Translations under genes and position numbers: made by a program
The notes under the pieces: generated by a model
Databases searched by the model: none
What the model was told of the DNA's origin: nothing
What the model saw: the letters and a program-made list of their open reading frames with translations, nothing else
Origin: Deltaproteobacteria bacterium
GTDB taxonomy: Bacteria; Myxococcota_A; UBA9160; UBA4427
DNA length: 64,000 nucleotides
Assembly: GCA_019310975.1 (NCBI GenBank)
Contig: JAFDDH010000014.1
Coordinates: 1-64,000, forward strand
Direction: 5' to 3'
Part shown: one piece after another, positions 51,001 through 60,272 of the stretch
How the letters are laid out: each line of letters opens with the position of its first letter
How positions within the stretch are numbered: position 1 is the stretch's first letter

Positions 51001-53136
51001 TCAGCGCTGGACCTGAAGGACCTGCTGCTCGTAGGCGTCGAGAGAGTCGAAGCTCGGCACGATCAGCCCCAGGGCCGCCTCGGGATCCGGTAGCGGGATT
51101 GCGTGGGTGCGCTCCATCAGGGTCGTCAGCAAGGAGCGCAGCGCCTCACCGGCATCCGTCTCGGCGGGCACCAGCTCGAGCGGATCGAATTCGTCGCTGC
51201 GCAGGCGCACCAGGCGCCTCGGCGCACCGCCATTGTCGCCCGCATCCATCAACAGGTCGATGATCACCACCGGCTCGGCAGCCAGCCCGCTCACCTCGCC
51301 CACTGCGATCGCCTGCACGAGCGCGAATTCAATGCGCGCCCTGCGCTGCCCCGCCACCTCGATCAGCAGCGCATCGGTCTGCAGGGCCGTGGGCCGCGCG
51401 GGCATCCGCTTCAGATCGGGAAAGAGCGGCGCCTCGACGCTTGGATCGATGGGAATCTCGGCGGCGACCCTTGTCTCGGGCGTGGCGACGGCGACGGCGA
51501 CATCCTCGGGTTCGCCGAGCGGCTCGGGCTGCGGGTCGAGTGCCGCCAGGGCTTCATCCGTCTCGCTCACGTCCGCACCGTGCACGACCGCCGGCGGCGA
51601 CTGCGACACGGCGCTCGCAGCGCTGTGATCTGGCTCCCCGATCTCGACGTCCAGGTCGGGCCCCGCCGCAGCGACTTCGGGCTCGGGCTCCGAGGCCGGC
51701 GCCTCGGGCAGCTCTTCGATGTTGAGCTCTGGGAATGACTGGGCGAGCAGGTCGACGTCCACCTCGAGATCCGGCTGCGAGACCTCGAGATCGTCCACCT
51801 CCAGATCCGGCGCAGAGTCGGCCAGGATGTCGAGGTCGAACTCGCCGTCCGGACCGGGCTCGAGCTCCACTGCCCGATCGTCGGCGACCGACTCCGGCTC
51901 GCCGAGAGGCGACGGCGCGGCTTCGAGCGGCACTTCGCTCCCCTGCACGTGCGCTGCCTCCACGGCTGGCTGCTGCTCACTCTCGTCCTCTACGGCGTCT
52001 GCTCCGCCTCTTTCGACGGAGCCCGGACGCGAGGGAGGCAGGCGCTTTTGCATCGCCTGCACCTCGCGATCGGAGAGCCCGGCGTGCGGCGGGCTCTCGG
52101 TTCGCATCGGGTGGTTGCGCGCGTGGATCTCGGTCACGGATGACTCGCTGTCGGACTCGTCCGAGCCGCAATCGGATGGCGCCGCCGCACTCTCGGGCTC
52201 GTCGGGCTCGTCGGGCTCGGCGGGCTCGACGGGCTCGGCGGGCTCGGCGGCAGCAGCGGGGGGGGCGCCCTCTGATGGCGGCGCAGGATCGCACTCGGAC
52301 TCCTGCGGCGTCGCGCCGGGGTCGAGCTCGGAGATCAGCGCCCGCATGCGGTCGCGCTTGGTCTCGTGGATGTCGTCGCAGCCCAGAGCGTGACGGGCCG
52401 CGGCCACTGCGCACTCGGGATCGAGCTCCTTCGCCAGCTCGGCCACGTGCATCGCCACGCCGGCTGTGAGCGATTCGCGGTTGCGCTCGTCCACGATACC
52501 GCGCACGGCCGAGCGCAGAGCCGAGGTCCGCGCGGCCCGCGCCTCGCGGGCCAGGACCATCTCGGGATCCGCCTCGGCGTCTCCTCCCTCACGCCCCTCA
52601 CGCCCCTCGGGCCCCTCGGGTCCCTCGGGCCCCGATCGCTCCTCGGCCTCGGCCTCGGCGTCCGCCTTCACCTGCTCGGCAAGATGGGGGATGAGACGCA
52701 CCAGCGTAGAGGGATCGATCACCGAGCCCGGCACCAAGCCATCGAGCTCGATCCAGTACTGGGTCGCGAGCTCGTGCGCGCCGATCGCGTTCTTGCGGAT
52801 CAGACTCGCGACGGCTGCAACAGCCTCAGACGGCCGCTCATAGGCGACGGCGACGTCCCAGTAGAAGCTCGCCACCTCGGGCTCATCCGCCTGATCATCG
52901 TGGGCCTCCTTCGCGAGGTGGAAGGCGGCCGCCAGATTTCCGCGCTCGCGCGCTTCGATGGCCTGCTTGAGCAGACTGCTGCGGGCCGCTTCCTTGACGC
53001 TGCCCGCGACGCGGTCCATCAGGCCGCCGCCACGCTTCTTCAGCGAGTCGAGCAGACCTCGGCCCGCTTCGGCCTCGGTCTCGCCGTTGGCAGCGGTCCC
53101 CTCCTCGCGGTCCGGCTTGCGCTGGAATACGCCCAT
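51001..53136 (-). CDS. Cytosolic TPR-type protein sharing the tail of the rhomboid protein
   Basis: About 711 residues with no signal peptide or membrane segments. Residues about 40-320 are helical repeats (LLKQAIEARERGNLAAAFHL; LATQYWIELDGLVPGSVIDP; DDIHETKRDRMRALISEL). A long acidic low-complexity linker includes GPEGPEGPEGREG and repeated EPAEPDEPDEPE. The last 150 residues, ending DAYEQQVLQV, are homologous to the end of the rhomboid protein at 1420-3660; the repeat region is homologous as well. The start at 53136 is the first ATG downstream of a GGGGAG, though spacing is long. Function unknown. Confidence 0.75.
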   Translation of the reverse strand: MGVFQRKPDREEGTAANGETEAEAGRGLLDSLKKRGGGLMDRVAGSVKEAARSSLLKQAIEARERGNLAAAFHLAKEAHDDQADEPEVASFYWDVAVAYERPSEAVAAVASLIRKNAIGAHELATQYWIELDGLVPGSVIDPSTLVRLIPHLAEQVKADAEAEAEERSGPEGPEGPEGREGREGGDAEADPEMVLAREARAARTSALRSAVRGIVDERNRESLTAGVAMHVAELAKELDPECAVAAARHALGCDDIHETKRDRMRALISELDPGATPQESECDPAPPSEGAPPAAAAEPAEPVEPAEPDEPDEPESAAAPSDCGSDESDSESSVTEIHARNHPMRTESPPHAGLSDREVQAMQKRLPPSRPGSVERGGADAVEDESEQQPAVEAAHVQGSEVPLEAAPSPLGEPESVADDRAVELEPGPDGEFDLDILADSAPDLEVDDLEVSQPDLEVDVDLLAQSFPELNIEELPEAPASEPEPEVAAAGPDLDVEIGEPDHSAASAVSQSPPAVVHGADVSETDEALAALDPQPEPLGEPEDVAVAVATPETRVAAEIPIDPSVEAPLFPDLKRMPARPTALQTDALLIEVAGQRRARIEFALVQAIAVGEVSGLAAEPVVIIDLLMDAGDNGGAPRRLVRLRSDEFDPLELVPAETDAGEALRSLLTTLMERTHAIPLPDPEAALGLIVPSFDSLDAYEQQVLQVQR

Positions 53137-53351
53137 TCGCGACTGGCGGCTCCCCATGAATGGAGCCCGGACGTACTGCGTACGCCGGCAGCTCCGATCC
53201 ACGCATCATCGACCGAGCGACGGCGACGCTGAACGGCTTTTCGACATCCGAGCGGAAGCAGCGCGGGTCGTTCACGAGCTGCGCTCAGCACACTGCAGCA
53301 TGACCCCAGGAACCGGCAACTCGGCTTCACAGACGCGCAGACCACATCCTC

Positions 53352-53606
53352 CTATCCCCCAGACCCCCCCGACACGCGGGGCAGGAAGTGGACCTCGCAG
53401 CCCGGCGGCGTGGGTTCGAGCATCGGGTCGCCGTAGATCTCGCCGTCGATCGCCACGGCCATCTTGCCGTCCACGAGCTGCGCGAAGCCGGGCAGGCGCT
53501 CGTCGAGGCGGGCAATCAGCTCGCGGATGTTGCGCGCATCCAATTCGATCTCGAGCTCGCCGCCCGCCATTCGAGCCAGCGAACGCGGCAGCACCACACG
53601 AGCCAT
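53352..53606 (-). CDS. MoaD/ThiS family sulfur-carrier protein
   Basis: 84 residues. It has the beta-grasp pattern (VVLPRSLARMAGGELEIEL, LDERLPGF, MAVAIDGEIY) and ends in GGSGG, the C-terminal di-glycine needed for thiocarboxylate formation. It lies 6 bp after the molybdenum hydroxylase large subunit, so it probably supplies sulfur for molybdopterin or for the hydroxylase active site. MoaD-type is favoured over ThiS by context. Confidence 0.85.
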   Translation of the reverse strand: MARVVLPRSLARMAGGELEIELDARNIRELIARLDERLPGFAQLVDGKMAVAIDGEIYGDPMLEPTPPGCEVHFLPRVSGGSGG

Positions 53607-53612
53607 CCTGGA

Positions 53613-55883
53613 TCAGGCTCCGCGGTCGGCGGCCGCCTCGATGCCGGCCAGCACGCGTGGTGGCGAGAGCGGCAGATCGAAGTAGCGCACACCGGTGGCG
53701 GCGTGCACGGCATTCACGACCGCGGGGATCGGCGGCACGATGGGCACCTCGCCGACGCCGCGCACCCCGTAGGGGTGGCGCGGGTTTGGAACCTCGACGA
53801 TTACGGTGTCGATCATTGGAAGGTCGGACGCCACGGGCATGCGATAGTCGAGGAAGCTCGGGTTGCACATCTTGCCGTCCTCGTCGTAGACATACTCCTC
53901 GTTGAGCGCCCAGCCGATGCCCTGCGCGGCGCCGCCCTGCATCTGCCCCTCGACGTAGCTCGGGTGAATCGCGCGCCCAGCGTCCTGCACCGCCGTATAG
54001 CGAATGACCTCGACGCGGCCGGTCTCGGGATCGACCTCGACATCGCAGATATGAGCGCCGAACGCCATGCCGACGCCGCGCGCGGTGAGCGATGCGCGAC
54101 CCGAGATCGGGCCACCCGTCCTGGCGGCCCGCTGCGCCAGGTCGACCAGGCCGAGCGGCTCGCGGTCCGGCTCACCCTCGAGACGCGCCTCACCCTCCAC
54201 CCACTTGACGCGCTCGGGCTCCACCTCCCAGATCGCCGCCGCACGCTCGCAGAGCTGCCGCTTCACGTCGCGAGCGGCCTCCACCACCGCCATGCCGGTC
54301 GCGAAGGTCACGCGACTGCCGCCGGTAATATCGCTAAAGCCGATGCTGGCGGTATCAGCGATCCACGCGCCGACCTTCTCGTAGTCGATCCCCATCTCCT
54401 CAGCGGCCATCAGCGCGAGCGACGCCCGCGAGCCTCCGATGTCGGGGTTGCCCGATATCACCGAGACGCTGCCGTCCTCGTTCACGTTGAGCCCCGCACT
54501 CGACTGCATTCCAGCATTGAACCAGAACCCCAATGCAACCCCGCGTCCCTGATTCGGACCCAGAGGCGCCGTATAATGGGGATGCGAGCGCAGCGCCTCC
54601 AGAGTCTCGACGCAGCCGATTTCGCGATAGCGCGGGCCAAAGGGCGCTTGCGTCCCCTTGCGAGCCGCATTGCGGAGGCGCAGCTCGATCGGATCGATCT
54701 CGAGCTTTTCGGCGAGCTCGTCGATGACGGTCTCCACCGCAAACGCCCCCATTGGCGCGCCCGGTGCGCGGTAGGCTGCGGTCTTGGGCTTGTTGACGAG
54801 CACGTCGTAGCCCGTGACGCGGACGTGCTCGAGCTCGTAGGGAGCGAACATCGTCATCGCACCGGCCTGGACCGGTGAGCCTGGGAATGCGCCCGCCTCG
54901 TAGTGGAGCACCGCCTCGGCGCCCGTGAGCCTTCCGTCCTGCTTGCAGCCCATCTTCACGCGAATTCGCGTCCCCAACGCCGGACCGGTGGCTCGGAAGA
55001 CCTCCTCGCGCGACATCACCATCTTGACTGGACGACCCGAGATGCGCGAAAGCTGCGCGGCCAGCGGCTCGAGGTAGACAGTGGTCTTGCCCCCGAAGCC
55101 ACCGCCGATCTCGGCGGGGATGGCGCGCACCTTCGAGAGCTCGATACCGAGAAGCTTGGCCGTGTAGGCGCGCACCATGAAGTGGCCCTGCGAGCTGGAC
55201 CAGATCGTGATGTCGTCGTCGGGATTGGCCTGCACCAGGCATGCGTGCGGCTCGATATAGCCCTGGTGGACCGGCTTGGTAGTGAACTCACGCTCGACCA
55301 CTACGTCGGCGGCCGCGAAACCCTGATCGGGCTCGCCGTGCCCGAGCTCGATTCGCCGCGACACATTGGGCGGCACCGTCGCCCCGGCGGCGAAGCCCGC
55401 GGGCTCGAGGTCGCGGTGCAGGCTGGGCGCGGACGCCGCCATCGCCGCGGGCATATCCAACACGTGCGGCAACACCTCGTAGTCGACCTCGATCAGATCG
55501 AGGGCGCTCGCGGCAATCTCGGGTGTGGTCGCGGCGACGGCCGCAAGCGCGTGGCCGTGGTAGAGGACCTTGCCGCGCGCCATCACGTTGTGGGAGAGCT
55601 CACGAAAATTGGTGGGCTGCTCGCCCACGAAGGCCTCTTCGGACGGGATGTCGGGTAAATCCTGTGACGTGATCACGGCTTCCACGCCATCGTGTGCAAG
55701 CGCGCGGCTGGTGTCGACGGAGAGGATGCGGGCGTGGGCGTGGGGGCTTCGCAGGACGCGACCCCAGAGCATGTCGGGCAGGGCGAAGTCGGCCCCGTAG
55801 GTGGCGCGTCCCGTTACTTTGTCGACGCCATCCGGACGCACGACTCGCGTACCGATCCAGCGGAACTTGGCTTCCTCGCTCAT
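53613..55883 (-). CDS. Molybdenum hydroxylase, molybdopterin-binding large subunit
   Basis: 756 residues, a xanthine dehydrogenase/aldehyde oxidase family large subunit. Marks are VTGRATYGADF near the start, GGGFGGKTTVYLEP (Moco channel), AYRAPGAPMGAFAVE (active-site loop) and GVGEVPIVPPIPAVVNA at the end. The AYRAPGAP loop differs from the AYRCSFR loop of form I CO dehydrogenase, so CO is unlikely to be the substrate. It hydroxylates a carbon adjacent to nitrogen or an aldehyde or other activated C-H; the substrate is unknown. The ATG overlaps the iron-sulfur subunit stop by 4 nt. Confidence 0.93.
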   Translation of the reverse strand: MSEEAKFRWIGTRVVRPDGVDKVTGRATYGADFALPDMLWGRVLRSPHAHARILSVDTSRALAHDGVEAVITSQDLPDIPSEEAFVGEQPTNFRELSHNVMARGKVLYHGHALAAVAATTPEIAASALDLIEVDYEVLPHVLDMPAAMAASAPSLHRDLEPAGFAAGATVPPNVSRRIELGHGEPDQGFAAADVVVEREFTTKPVHQGYIEPHACLVQANPDDDITIWSSSQGHFMVRAYTAKLLGIELSKVRAIPAEIGGGFGGKTTVYLEPLAAQLSRISGRPVKMVMSREEVFRATGPALGTRIRVKMGCKQDGRLTGAEAVLHYEAGAFPGSPVQAGAMTMFAPYELEHVRVTGYDVLVNKPKTAAYRAPGAPMGAFAVETVIDELAEKLEIDPIELRLRNAARKGTQAPFGPRYREIGCVETLEALRSHPHYTAPLGPNQGRGVALGFWFNAGMQSSAGLNVNEDGSVSVISGNPDIGGSRASLALMAAEEMGIDYEKVGAWIADTASIGFSDITGGSRVTFATGMAVVEAARDVKRQLCERAAAIWEVEPERVKWVEGEARLEGEPDREPLGLVDLAQRAARTGGPISGRASLTARGVGMAFGAHICDVEVDPETGRVEVIRYTAVQDAGRAIHPSYVEGQMQGGAAQGIGWALNEEYVYDEDGKMCNPSFLDYRMPVASDLPMIDTVIVEVPNPRHPYGVRGVGEVPIVPPIPAVVNAVHAATGVRYFDLPLSPPRVLAGIEAAADRGA

Positions 55884-56359
55884 CCCGTCCCTCCCCGCAG
55901 CTCGGCGGCGGTCTCGAGCACCGAGCGCACGATCTTGTCATAGCCCGTGCAGCGGCAGAGGTTGCCGGCCAGCCAGAAGCGCACCTCGCTCTCGCTCGGA
56001 TCGAGGTTGCGATCCAGCAGGGCTTTGGCGGCCACCAGGAAGCCCGGCGTGCACACGCCGCACTGCAGCGCGGCATCCTCGAGAAAGCGGCGCTGTAGCG
56101 GATGCAGGGTATCGCCGTTGGAAATGCTGATGGCGGTCTCGACCTCGCGCCCCTCCACCTCGGCGGCGAGCATCAGGCAGGAGCAGACAAGGCGACCATC
56201 CACGATGACACTGCACGCGCCACAGTCGCCCGTCCCGCAGCCCTCCTTGGTGCCCGTCCTGTGGAGAACGTCGCGAAGTACGTCGAGCAGCGTCTGCCCA
56301 TCGTCGCAGAGGAACTCAGCATGCTCGCCGTCGATCGTGGCCACGACGTGTCTCTTCAT
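55880..56359 (-). CDS. Molybdenum hydroxylase, [2Fe-2S] small subunit
   Basis: 159 residues. The N-terminal plant-type cluster has cysteines in GCGTGDCGACSV and LVCSC; the second cluster has QCGVCTPGF and NLCRCTGY. It passes electrons from the Moco site to FAD. It overlaps the large-subunit gene by 4 nt and follows the FAD subunit by 18 bp, in the order FAD - FeS - Mo - MoaD. All expected cysteines are present. Confidence 0.96.
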   Translation of the reverse strand: MKRHVVATIDGEHAEFLCDDGQTLLDVLRDVLHRTGTKEGCGTGDCGACSVIVDGRLVCSCLMLAAEVEGREVETAISISNGDTLHPLQRRFLEDAALQCGVCTPGFLVAAKALLDRNLDPSESEVRFWLAGNLCRCTGYDKIVRSVLETAAELRGGTG

Positions 56360-56377
56360 CTCGCTCTTCGCCTCATT

Positions 56378-57253
56378 CTAGACCCTGCTCGCCGCGCGCT
56401 CCGCTGCGATGACGGCGGCCCGGCGAGCCATTACGCCGGCGACTCGAATCCGGTAGTCGCGCGTACCACGCATATCGTCGATTGGATCGGTGGCCGCGCT
56501 CGCGGCCGCACTCAGTGCGGCCAGTGCGTCGCCCTCGACTGCGTGGCCAACCAGCGCCTCGCCCGCACCCGCTACGAGGATCGGCCGTGGCGCCACCGCA
56601 CCGAGCGCCACGCGGCAGGCCGTACAGTGACCATCCCGGTCGAGGGACAGGCAGACGCCCGCGCCCACCACGGCGATGTCCATCTCACTGCGCGGAATCA
56701 GGCGGAGATAGGCGTCGCCCGTCCTGTACTGCGGTCTGGGCAGACGGAAGTCCACCACGATCTCGCCGAGCGCGAGAGACGTCTGGCCGGGCCCCAACAC
56801 CACATCCTCGACTCGCACTTCGCGGCGGCCGTCCGGACCGGCCAGGGTGCACGTCGCGCCGGCCGCGATCAGCGCCGGCACCGAATCCGCCGCCGGCGAT
56901 GCATTGCAGAGGTTCCCGCCCAGGGATGCACGTCCCTGGATCTGCGTCGACCCGATCAGCTCGGCGGCCTCGACGACGCCCGGCCAGGCGGCGCGCAGCT
57001 CCTCGTGCTCGCCGATCTCGGCGCTGCATACCGCGGCGCCGATGCGAAAGCCCTGCGCGTCCACGTCGATGCGTCCCAGCTCCGGAATGCGTTTCAGGTC
57101 GATGACGCGCTCGGGTGCCTGTCCGCCGATGCGAATCTGAGCCAGCAGATCGGTTCCGCCTGCGAGTGCGCGGGTCGTCGCACCGGTCTCGGAGAGCAGC
57201 CCCACGGCCTCCTCGATGGAGCCCGGACTCCAATACTGCATCGGCCGCTCCAC
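56378..57253 (-). CDS. Molybdenum hydroxylase, FAD-binding middle subunit
   Basis: 291 residues. The FAD loop LAGGTDLLAQIRIG and the IQGRASLGGNLCNASPAAD segment are typical of CoxM/XdhB-type subunits. It takes electrons from the iron-sulfur clusters and hands them to NAD or another acceptor. First gene of the four-gene set; only a short gap (160 bp) separates it from the AlgX-like gene. Start MQYWSPGS is at or just after the first ATG. Confidence 0.94.
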   Translation of the reverse strand: MERPMQYWSPGSIEEAVGLLSETGATTRALAGGTDLLAQIRIGGQAPERVIDLKRIPELGRIDVDAQGFRIGAAVCSAEIGEHEELRAAWPGVVEAAELIGSTQIQGRASLGGNLCNASPAADSVPALIAAGATCTLAGPDGRREVRVEDVVLGPGQTSLALGEIVVDFRLPRPQYRTGDAYLRLIPRSEMDIAVVGAGVCLSLDRDGHCTACRVALGAVAPRPILVAGAGEALVGHAVEGDALAALSAAASAATDPIDDMRGTRDYRIRVAGVMARRAAVIAAERAASRV

Positions 57254-57414
57254 CCTCCTGTCAGACCGCGTGTCCCGGCCTGGATCGCAGAGGGTACGGA
57301 TTCAGGCAGCGGGAGTCAGGCCCCTGCGATGGGCGGCCGCAGAGATCGTCTCGTCAACCTCGAGCGAGGCTTCGCGGAGCACACCCCCGATCTCGAACGA
57401 GATGGATGGCTCGC

Positions 57415-58596
57415 TCATCCCGCCTCGGCCAGCGCTTCGAAGATCGCCTTCGTGAAGGGCTCCATGTGAGCCGGAAAGAAGTCGGCCATGTTGGCTTCGA
57501 GGATGATCACATCGGCCTGGAAGATGTCACCCTGCCAATCGATCGCATCCGTGTCCACGGCCCTGCGCACCGTGTGATACGTCCCCTTCAGATAGTCGAC
57601 GAATGCCTGGTAGTAGTAGAAGTAGTAGTCGATCTGTTCGAAGTTGCGGGTCTTGGCGATGATTTCGAGGGGCAGCATCATGAAGCTGCCCCCGACGGCC
57701 ACCACCCGCAGCGGTCTCTCGATCTCACCCATGCTGGAGATCTTGGGCTCGGCGGTGACGTAATCGTCTTCGATCCACAGGAGGTTCATATTGCGAGCGA
57801 GGTCGAGATCGTCGCCCTCGGGCCGATTGTGGACCTCGTAGCTGTCGAGACGGATTCCCGGCACGTCCTGCTCGACGAGCTCGTCGATCTTCTCGAGGAT
57901 CGCCTCGGCTCCGTAGAAGGCGGCCAGACGATTCCAGTGACTCGCTCCGCGCGGGAAGAGACCCGCCTCGGGATGCAGGCCGAGCGCGCGTCGAGCGGCC
58001 ACGAAGTTGTCGACATGGTGGATGCCGGCCTCTCGAATGATGGGCATCGCCAAAGCGTACTCGGGGCCGTGGAGCGCATGCGGGGGGCAACCATCATCCG
58101 GCATCGACTCGGGCAAGACGGAGACTTTGTTTGGTGAGATGACGAATATGAATGCGATGCCCCGAGCCGCCAGGGCATCCTGAAGCCGACGCAGATCCGT
58201 CGCCAGCTCGCTGAGGCGCTCGGCATCCGCGGTCTCGATCAGGCCGCAGTACCGATCGATGTAGAGCCATTGAATGAGATGACCATCCTGGCCCATGACC
58301 AACTCGACCAAGCCCTCACCGCGCATCTCGGAGAAGAAGCTCCACCTCAGCTGGTTGTCGAGCCGAACGAAGAGGAAACGCAGGCCGAAACGCTCGCGGA
58401 ACCAGGCGTCCGCATCCATCTGGAAGTCGCCGCCAAACCAGTCCGCGAGCTCAAGACGCGGTGCCGGGGAGGTCGGATCCCAATTCCCGACGCCATCACC
58501 GAATACATTGGTGAGCAGGCCGGGCACGAAGAGCGCGATGGCACCCAGCCCGATCAGGGCAGACTGGATCCGTGAACGCCTGCGGGATCTCTTCAT
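57415..58596 (-). CDS. AlgX/AlgJ-like SGNH-type O-acetyltransferase
   Basis: 393 residues. One N-terminal membrane segment or uncleaved signal (ALIGLGAIALFVPGLL) anchors it facing the periplasm. The AlgX-type core shows FIFVISPNKVSVLPE, the SHWN segment (His in the active site), GGSFM (the nucleophile Ser) and IILEANMADFF. Such enzymes acetylate alginate or other extracellular polysaccharides. No alginate or exopolysaccharide genes are nearby, so the polymer is unknown. It appears monocistronic. Confidence 0.85.
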   Translation of the reverse strand: MKRSRRRSRIQSALIGLGAIALFVPGLLTNVFGDGVGNWDPTSPAPRLELADWFGGDFQMDADAWFRERFGLRFLFVRLDNQLRWSFFSEMRGEGLVELVMGQDGHLIQWLYIDRYCGLIETADAERLSELATDLRRLQDALAARGIAFIFVISPNKVSVLPESMPDDGCPPHALHGPEYALAMPIIREAGIHHVDNFVAARRALGLHPEAGLFPRGASHWNRLAAFYGAEAILEKIDELVEQDVPGIRLDSYEVHNRPEGDDLDLARNMNLLWIEDDYVTAEPKISSMGEIERPLRVVAVGGSFMMLPLEIIAKTRNFEQIDYYFYYYQAFVDYLKGTYHTVRRAVDTDAIDWQGDIFQADVIILEANMADFFPAHMEPFTKAIFEALAEAG

Positions 58597-58818
58597 GGTG
58601 CCCTACCAAGCTCTCCTGCGGCTGAGATCGATGCCGCCTTGTAGGTTTTGGCACACGTCGGTCGATACGATGGCAAAGGGTTGCTGCATCGTCACGTCCC
58701 GTCTCGCCCAGCGCGTATAATCCCGCGCGATAGCGACTCGGGGGACACGGGTGGCGGATCGGCTGTCAGATCCGATGTCCAGGGCTGAGTCCGGGCGTGA
58801 GGGGAGGACGAGGGTCCG

Positions 58819-59526
58819 ATGGAAATCATCTCGACACTGGCCGGATGGGAGTTCCTGCTTCGCTTTGTGCACTTCCTCGCCGGCGTGTGCTGGATCGGCG
58901 TGCTCTGGTACTTCAATCTGATTCAGACACCCTTCTTCGGTACAGAGCTCGGCGGGCAGGCCAAGAGCGCAATCACCCGAGGGCTGGTCCCAAACGCGTT
59001 GTGGTGGTTCCGCTGGGGCGCCATGTTCACCTTCCTGTCGGGCTGGTTCATCGTCCTGATGAAGCTGCACTCCGGCATCGGCCTGGGGGACGGCTACATG
59101 ACGCGAGTTCTGACCGGCGGCCTGATGGGCACTCTGATGTGGGCCAACGTCTGGTTCGTGATCTGGCCGGCCCAGAAGATCGTGATCGCCAACGCGGAGA
59201 ACGTGGCCGCGGGCGGCGAGGCCAACCCGGAGGCGGCCGCCAGGGCTGGCCGGGCCGGTATGGCATCACGCACCAACACCCTCTTCTCGATCCCGATGCT
59301 CTTCTTCATGGGCAGCGCCAGCCACCTGCCCTGGTTCAACGCGGGAAGCAGCGACATGGCCTACTGGCTGATCGCCGGTCTGATCATCCTCTTCGCCGAA
59401 GCACAGGCCCTGATCGGCCCCGGCAGCGCGACCCAGAAGCCGCTCACGAGCGTCTCCGGCACGATTCACGCCGGGCTCGGACTGACCCTGATCCTCTTCC
59501 TGGTGGGCGCGATCGTCAACAGCTGA
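58819..59526 (+). CDS. PuuD-like urate hydroxylase membrane domain
   Basis: 235 residues with about seven membrane segments (LLRFVHFLAGVCWIGVLWYF, WGAMFTFLSGWFIVLM, LMGTLMWANVWFVIWPAQ, AYWLIAGLIILFAEA). It matches the N-terminal urate_ox_N domain of PuuD, which oxidises urate and passes electrons to a C-terminal cytochrome c. Here the cytochrome domain is missing and a lipoprotein cytochrome c is encoded 77 bp further on the opposite strand. A perfect -10 TATAAT lies at 58716 without a clear -35. Function as urate hydroxylase is plausible but unverified. Confidence 0.75.
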   Translation: MEIISTLAGWEFLLRFVHFLAGVCWIGVLWYFNLIQTPFFGTELGGQAKSAITRGLVPNALWWFRWGAMFTFLSGWFIVLMKLHSGIGLGDGYMTRVLTGGLMGTLMWANVWFVIWPAQKIVIANAENVAAGGEANPEAAARAGRAGMASRTNTLFSIPMLFFMGSASHLPWFNAGSSDMAYWLIAGLIILFAEAQALIGPGSATQKPLTSVSGTIHAGLGLTLILFLVGAIVNS

Positions 59527-59552
59527 GCGCCAAGAGCCAGCCGTGAACGAGG

Positions 59553-59584
59553 GCGGGGCGGGCATCTCGCGATGCCCGCCCCGC
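59553..59584. terminator. GC-rich hairpin between convergent genes
   Basis: 14-bp stem with loop TCGC (59567-59570); the arms contain GGGGCGGGCATC and its complement. It lies 26 bp after the PuuD-like stop and 19 bp before the stop of the convergent cytochrome gene. No T-tract; it may work in both directions. Confidence 0.7.
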
Positions 59585-59602
59585 TGGCCTTCGGGCCCGA
59601 GC

Positions 59603-60016
59603 CTACTCGGCCAGGAAGGCGGTCAGCGCATCGATGTCATTCTCGAGGTAGGGAAGCGCGACCATCAGGGTCGTCGTCCGCTTGGGCGTGTAGCCGTCCG
59701 GGTATGCGTTGCGCAGCACGCGCGCCTCGACGAGTTCGCGCGAGGCGCCGGTGATGGCCGGCCCCAGGCTGCCGTCCTGGTTGGGGTTGATGTTGTGGCA
59801 GGCCGTACAGCTGCCCATATACACGCTGCGGCCGCGCGCGATCAGCTCCTCCGGGCTCGGGGGCGCGGACTCGGCCGGCGCCTCCGAGGTGGTCGCCCTC
59901 GCAGAGCCGCTCGGAGCGGCGGGGCGAGCACCCGCCTCGTCTCCGGATTCCGAGGGCGAGCAAGCCAGCAGTAGGGCCAGCGGCCAGAGAGCGGAGAGAC
60001 GACGGGGATCGCGCAT
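59603..60016 (-). CDS. Lipoprotein cytochrome c (class I)
   Basis: 137 residues. A lipobox (LALLLACSP) anchors it to the envelope, followed by a disordered linker. The heme motif is CTACH, and TTTLMVALPYLE supplies the likely axial Met. A single domain of about 85 residues. Its place next to the PuuD-like membrane protein suggests it accepts electrons from it, replacing the fused cytochrome domain of PuuD; this is inference. Confidence 0.9.
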   Translation of the reverse strand: MRDPRRLSALWPLALLLACSPSESGDEAGARPAAPSGSARATTSEAPAESAPPSPEELIARGRSVYMGSCTACHNINPNQDGSLGPAITGASRELVEARVLRNAYPDGYTPKRTTTLMVALPYLENDIDALTAFLAE

Positions 60017-60272
60017 GCTTCTCCTCCATTCGACCCGTTCGGATCAGGGCGCGAATCTTACCCGGCAGGGAATCGCCAGCCACACCTGTGTCCGCCACCC
60101 CGCCCGGGTGTCATTTCCTCGACGCTCTTTCCTCGACCCAAAGAACTTCCGCGATCGCGCCGAGTCCGCAGTCAGACGTCTGCCCCAGTCTCGCCGCCCG
60201 ACACCGCAGAGCTCCGCCGAGCGCTGCAGAGCTATATTCGCCGGCCAGCGCAACACGAATGGAGACCGTCCC

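Noticed and set aside
52580-52640. Collagen-like domain in the cytosolic TPR protein
   Set aside because: The Gly-Pro-Glu repeat is only about five units and acidic; it is a linker, not a triple helix.
59709-60272. Long N-terminal extension of the kinase-like gene
   Set aside because: It overlaps the opposite-strand cytochrome gene and reads as low-complexity; the GTG at 60273 with GGAG is the real start.
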